DNA from: Actinotignum schaalii_C
Lineage (GTDB): Bacteria > Actinomycetota > Actinomycetes > Actinomycetales > Actinomycetaceae
Length of the DNA stretch: 17,212 nucleotides
Assembly (NCBI RefSeq): GCF_034119425.1
Contig: NZ_JAWUEL010000039.1
Location: 1 to 17,212, forward strand
Reading direction: 5' to 3'
Shown: positions 14,395 through 17,212 of the stretch, in pieces
Numbering within the stretch: the stretch's first letter is position 1
Layout of the letters: each line of letters starts with the position of its first letter
Notes under the pieces: generated by a model
Database searches by the model: none
What the model was told of the DNA's origin: nothing
The model's input: only the letters and a program-made list of their open reading frames with translations
Made by a program: the position numbers and the translations under genes

Positions 14395-15780
14395 ATGTCC
14401 GTGACGGAAACGACAACCACGACCGCCACCCACCCGATTGATCACCCTATCGATGGGAATCTCACCGTTCCCGCCAGTTCCGGCGTTTCCGGTGTTCCTG
14501 ATTCCGCAGGAGTTAACAACCGGCCGGACGAGGATTTCTCATTCGGAGTTGTTCCCACTTCAAGCCGACGTTCCTTTTGGGCCGTCGGCTTTGTTATGCT
14601 CGGCTTCACTTTCTTCTCCGCGTCCATGTCGGTCGGAGCGAAACTCGGCATCGGCCTAGACCTGGGCGGCTTCGTGGCCGCGGTTTCCATCGGCGGCGCG
14701 ATCCTCGCCACCTTCACCGGGGCGCTGGCCTACGTGGGCGCAAAAACCGGGATGGGTGTGGACGAACTGGCCCGCCACTCCTTCGGCCGCTTCGGTTCCT
14801 TCCTCCCCTCCTTCCTCATCGCCTTCACCCAGATGGGTTGGTTCGGTGTGGGCGTGGCCATGTTCGCCATCCCCACCGCGGAAATCCTCAATATTAGCCC
14901 CTGGCCGATTGTGCTCATCGCCGGCGGTCTCATGACCGCCTCCGCCTACTACGGCATCAAGGCCATCGAGATCGTCTCCTTCATCTCCGTGCCGCTGATC
15001 GCCGGGCTGGGCACCTACTCAATGGTGACCGCCACGGTGGACGGCGGCGGCCTCACCCGCATCTTCGCAAACACCAGCGGCATGCCGGTCATGGTGGGAG
15101 TCGGCCTGGTGGTCGGTTCCTTCATCTCGGGCGGCTCTGCCACCCCGAACTTCACCCGCTTCGCCGGCTCCGCTAAATCCGCGGTTATCACCACGGTTAT
15201 CGCCTTCCTGCTGGGCAATACCCTCATGTTCTCCTTCGGCGCGGTGGGCGGTGCCTTCACCGGCAAGGACGATATCTTCTATGTCATGATCGCCCAGGGG
15301 CTGGCCATCCCGGCTCTCATCGTGCTGGGCGCGAATATTTGGACCACGAATAACAACGCTCTCTACACCACCGGCCTGGGCTTCGCGAATATGACGAAGC
15401 GCCCCAAGAAGCCGCTGGTCATTATCGCCGGAATCCTCGGCACCCTGTGCGCGCTGTGGCTCTACGACAACTTCGTGGGCTGGCTGAGCTTCCTCAACGC
15501 CACCCTGCCCCCGATCGGCACCGTGCTGGTGGCCGACTACTTCGCCAACCGCCGCGCCTACCACGCCATTGTGGAGGCCGTGGAAACCGGGCGGATCTCC
15601 GCGGCGGACACCTCGAATACCTCAGCGACCCGCGCGGTAGCCTGGCCCGCGGTTATCGCGGTGGCTGCCGGGGCCCTGGTGGGCTGGACCATCCCGGTGG
15701 GGATTGCCTCGCTCAACGCTATCGTTGCCGCGCTGGCCGTGTATTTCGCTGGCCGCGGCGTCGTCGCAACAATGAAGTAA
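14395..15780 (+). CDS. codB: Cytosine permease
   Basis: NCS1-family importer of cytosine. 461 residues. After a Ser/Thr/Pro-rich N-terminus of about 55 residues come twelve or so hydrophobic segments. Recognisable family stretches include FWAVGFVMLGFTFFSASMSV, GAKTGMGVDELARHSFG, FTQMGWFGVGVAMFA, GSATPNFTRFA and WTTNNNALYTTGLGFAN, all typical of CodB. ATG at 14395 is served by GGAGG at 14379-14383, with an 11-base spacing that is slightly long. The cytosine deaminase gene follows after 96 bases, which fixes the likely substrate. The N-terminal extension is longer than in E. coli CodB. Confidence 0.93.
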   Translation: MSVTETTTTTATHPIDHPIDGNLTVPASSGVSGVPDSAGVNNRPDEDFSFGVVPTSSRRSFWAVGFVMLGFTFFSASMSVGAKLGIGLDLGGFVAAVSIGGAILATFTGALAYVGAKTGMGVDELARHSFGRFGSFLPSFLIAFTQMGWFGVGVAMFAIPTAEILNISPWPIVLIAGGLMTASAYYGIKAIEIVSFISVPLIAGLGTYSMVTATVDGGGLTRIFANTSGMPVMVGVGLVVGSFISGGSATPNFTRFAGSAKSAVITTVIAFLLGNTLMFSFGAVGGAFTGKDDIFYVMIAQGLAIPALIVLGANIWTTNNNALYTTGLGFANMTKRPKKPLVIIAGILGTLCALWLYDNFVGWLSFLNATLPPIGTVLVADYFANRRAYHAIVEAVETGRISAADTSNTSATRAVAWPAVIAVAAGALVGWTIPVGIASLNAIVAALAVYFAGRGVVATMK

Positions 15781-15795
15781 CCATCCGCGCGCGGC

Positions 15796-15823
15796 ACTGC
15801 GCTGCACCACGCTGCAACGCAGT
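15796..15823 (+). other. Inverted repeat between codB and codA
   Basis: ACTGCG (15796-15801) and CGCAGT (15818-15823) form a 6-bp stem with a 16-base loop in the 96-base gap. It may tune the relative output of codA; weak, and could be chance in GC-rich DNA. Confidence 0.2.
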
Positions 15824-15876
15824 CGCCTTTACCGCGCCGCACGCACAACACCCGCACGAACTCGAAAGGAGCACCC

Positions 15877-17157
15877 GTGAGCACCCAGATTTTCCGGAAT
15901 CTGCGCATCGAAAACGCTGACCATCTCTCCGATATCACCGTGACCGACGGCGTCATCACCGCGATCACGCCCGCGGCTTCGGCCCCCGCCCCCGTTTCCG
16001 GTACGACGGCGCAGCCGGGCCACGCGCCAGCCGCAACCGTCCGTGACTTCGGCGGGCGCCTGGCCCTGCCTCCCATCGTGGAATCACACGTCCACCTGGA
16101 CACCACGATGACCGAAGGGGATCCGCACCCCAACGAATCGGGCACCCTCTTCGAGGGCATCGAGATATGGTCCCAGCGCAAGGCGAAGCTCACGGTGGAG
16201 GACGTCAAGGAGCGCGCCATGCGGGCGATCCGCCAGCAGGTGCGTTTCGGAATCCAGTACATCCGCTCTCACGTGGATATCAACGACCCGAATCTCACCG
16301 CGCTGCGCGCCCTGCTCGAACTGCGCGAGGAATTGCGCGACCACGTCACCCTGCAGCTGGTGGCGTTCCCGCAGGAGGGCATCGAATCCTATCCGCACGG
16401 GCGTGAGCTGCTGCGCACCGCCGCCGAGCTGGGCGTGGACGCCATCGGCGCCATCCCGCATTACGAATTCACCCGCGAATACTCGGTGAGCTCGCTGAAT
16501 TACGCGGTGGGACTCGCGCAGGAATTCAACCTCCTCATGGACGTGCACTGTGATGAGATCGACGACGGCGCTTCGCGCGGCCTGGAAACCCTGGCGACTC
16601 GGGCCTATGAGGCGGGTATCGGGGAGAAAGTGACGGCCTCGCATACCACGGCGATGCATTCGTATAACAATGCCTATTTCATTCGGCTGCTGCGACTGCT
16701 CAAGATGAGCGGAATCAATTTCGTCTCCAATCCGATGGTCAATACCCACCTGCAAGGGCGCACGGATACGTACCCGAAGCGCCGCGGGGTGACCCGGGTC
16801 AAGGAGCTGACAGAAGCGGGTATCAACGTGTCCTTCGGGCAAGACGATATCGTCGATCCGTGGAATCCGCTGGGGACGGGCTCATTGCGCGATGTCACCC
16901 TCATCGGGCTGTACGTGACTCAGATGATGGGTGCTTCACAGATCGATAATTCCTATCGCTTCATCACCCACAACGGGGCGCGCACGCTCCACCTGCCCGA
17001 TTACGGGATCGAGGTGGGGAACCCGGCTAATTTCATCGTGCTGGGGGCGCAGTCCTGGCGCGAGGCCCTGGCTTTCCACGCCCCGGTGCTGGCTTCGTAC
17101 CGGCGCGGCGAGCTGCTTTTCGAGTCCACTGAGCCGGAGCGCGCCTGGCATTTCTAA
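15877..17157 (+). CDS. codA: Cytosine deaminase
   Basis: Hydrolyses cytosine to uracil and ammonia for pyrimidine salvage. 426 residues of the amidohydrolase fold, close to the 427 of E. coli CodA and alignable by eye with a ten-residue offset through the catalytic core. Metal ligands H71 and H73 (ESHVHLD), H224 (VHCDEIDD) and D323 (FGQDDIVDPW) are present, as are the catalytic E227, H256 in SHTTAMHS and the substrate-binding Q166 (AFPQEG). The E. coli enzyme has FGHDD where this one has FGQDD. GTG start at 15877 with AAAGGAG five bases upstream. Second gene after codB. Confidence 0.95.
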   Translation: MSTQIFRNLRIENADHLSDITVTDGVITAITPAASAPAPVSGTTAQPGHAPAATVRDFGGRLALPPIVESHVHLDTTMTEGDPHPNESGTLFEGIEIWSQRKAKLTVEDVKERAMRAIRQQVRFGIQYIRSHVDINDPNLTALRALLELREELRDHVTLQLVAFPQEGIESYPHGRELLRTAAELGVDAIGAIPHYEFTREYSVSSLNYAVGLAQEFNLLMDVHCDEIDDGASRGLETLATRAYEAGIGEKVTASHTTAMHSYNNAYFIRLLRLLKMSGINFVSNPMVNTHLQGRTDTYPKRRGVTRVKELTEAGINVSFGQDDIVDPWNPLGTGSLRDVTLIGLYVTQMMGASQIDNSYRFITHNGARTLHLPDYGIEVGNPANFIVLGAQSWREALAFHAPVLASYRRGELLFESTEPERAWHF

Positions 17158-17212
17158 GCGGTTAGTTGTGCGCCGCGCGGAGTCGCCGTGCGCGGGCTTC
17201 GCGGGGCGGGCG

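Overview
The window looks like chromosomal DNA from a high-GC Gram-positive bacterium, most likely a member of the Actinomycetaceae (Actinotignum/Actinobaculum/Arcanobacterium type; genus not resolvable from sequence alone). Reasons: GC-rich codon use with frequent GTG starts, two cell-wall-anchored surface proteins with sortase-like C-termini, a Clp_N plus HTH gene pair and a DUF4232 protein of actinobacterial style, at least two genes whose -10 element sits directly before the start codon (leaderless transcripts, common in this phylum), and a DtxR/IdeR-like palindrome.

Layout, left to right. 1-3181 (+): the 3' part of a repeat-rich surface protein whose 5' end is broken in this window; it carries eight 76-residue tandem repeats and an LQHTG wall-sorting signal, followed by two hairpins. 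3367-4526 (+): a two-gene unit with ATGA overlap, a small HTH protein and a Clp_N-like protein without any ATPase domain. 4549-6009 (-): a seven-helix membrane protein ending in an external DUF4232 domain, convergent with the previous unit. 6062-8100 (-): trpE-trpG, the two subunits of anthranilate synthase, preceded by a candidate Trp-rich leader peptide at 8201-8263. 8269-11247 (-): an ECF-type importer in the order S component (MptD/Trep_Strep family), EcfT, fused double ATPase; the genes are closely packed and the promoter region holds a palindrome resembling an iron-box. 11510-14191 (+): a second surface protein with signal peptide, beta-helix, two CnaB domains, Pro/Thr-rich wall spacer and an IVRTG sorting-like end, closed by a perfect 16-bp terminator stem. 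14395-17157 (+): codB-codA, cytosine permease and cytosine deaminase.

How the parts work together: codB imports cytosine and codA deaminates it to uracil for pyrimidine salvage. TrpG supplies ammonia from glutamine to TrpE, which makes anthranilate from chorismate; the remaining trp genes are not here. The ECF genes form one importer whose substrate cannot be read from sequence; the operator-like palindrome hints at metal- or iron-linked control. The two surface proteins flank the metabolic genes and would be wall-anchored adhesin-type proteins if a suitable sortase is encoded elsewhere. No mobile element, CRISPR array, rRNA or tRNA was recognised. No stretch longer than 300 bases lacks a gene. 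The last 55 bases (17158-17212) show nothing I can name.
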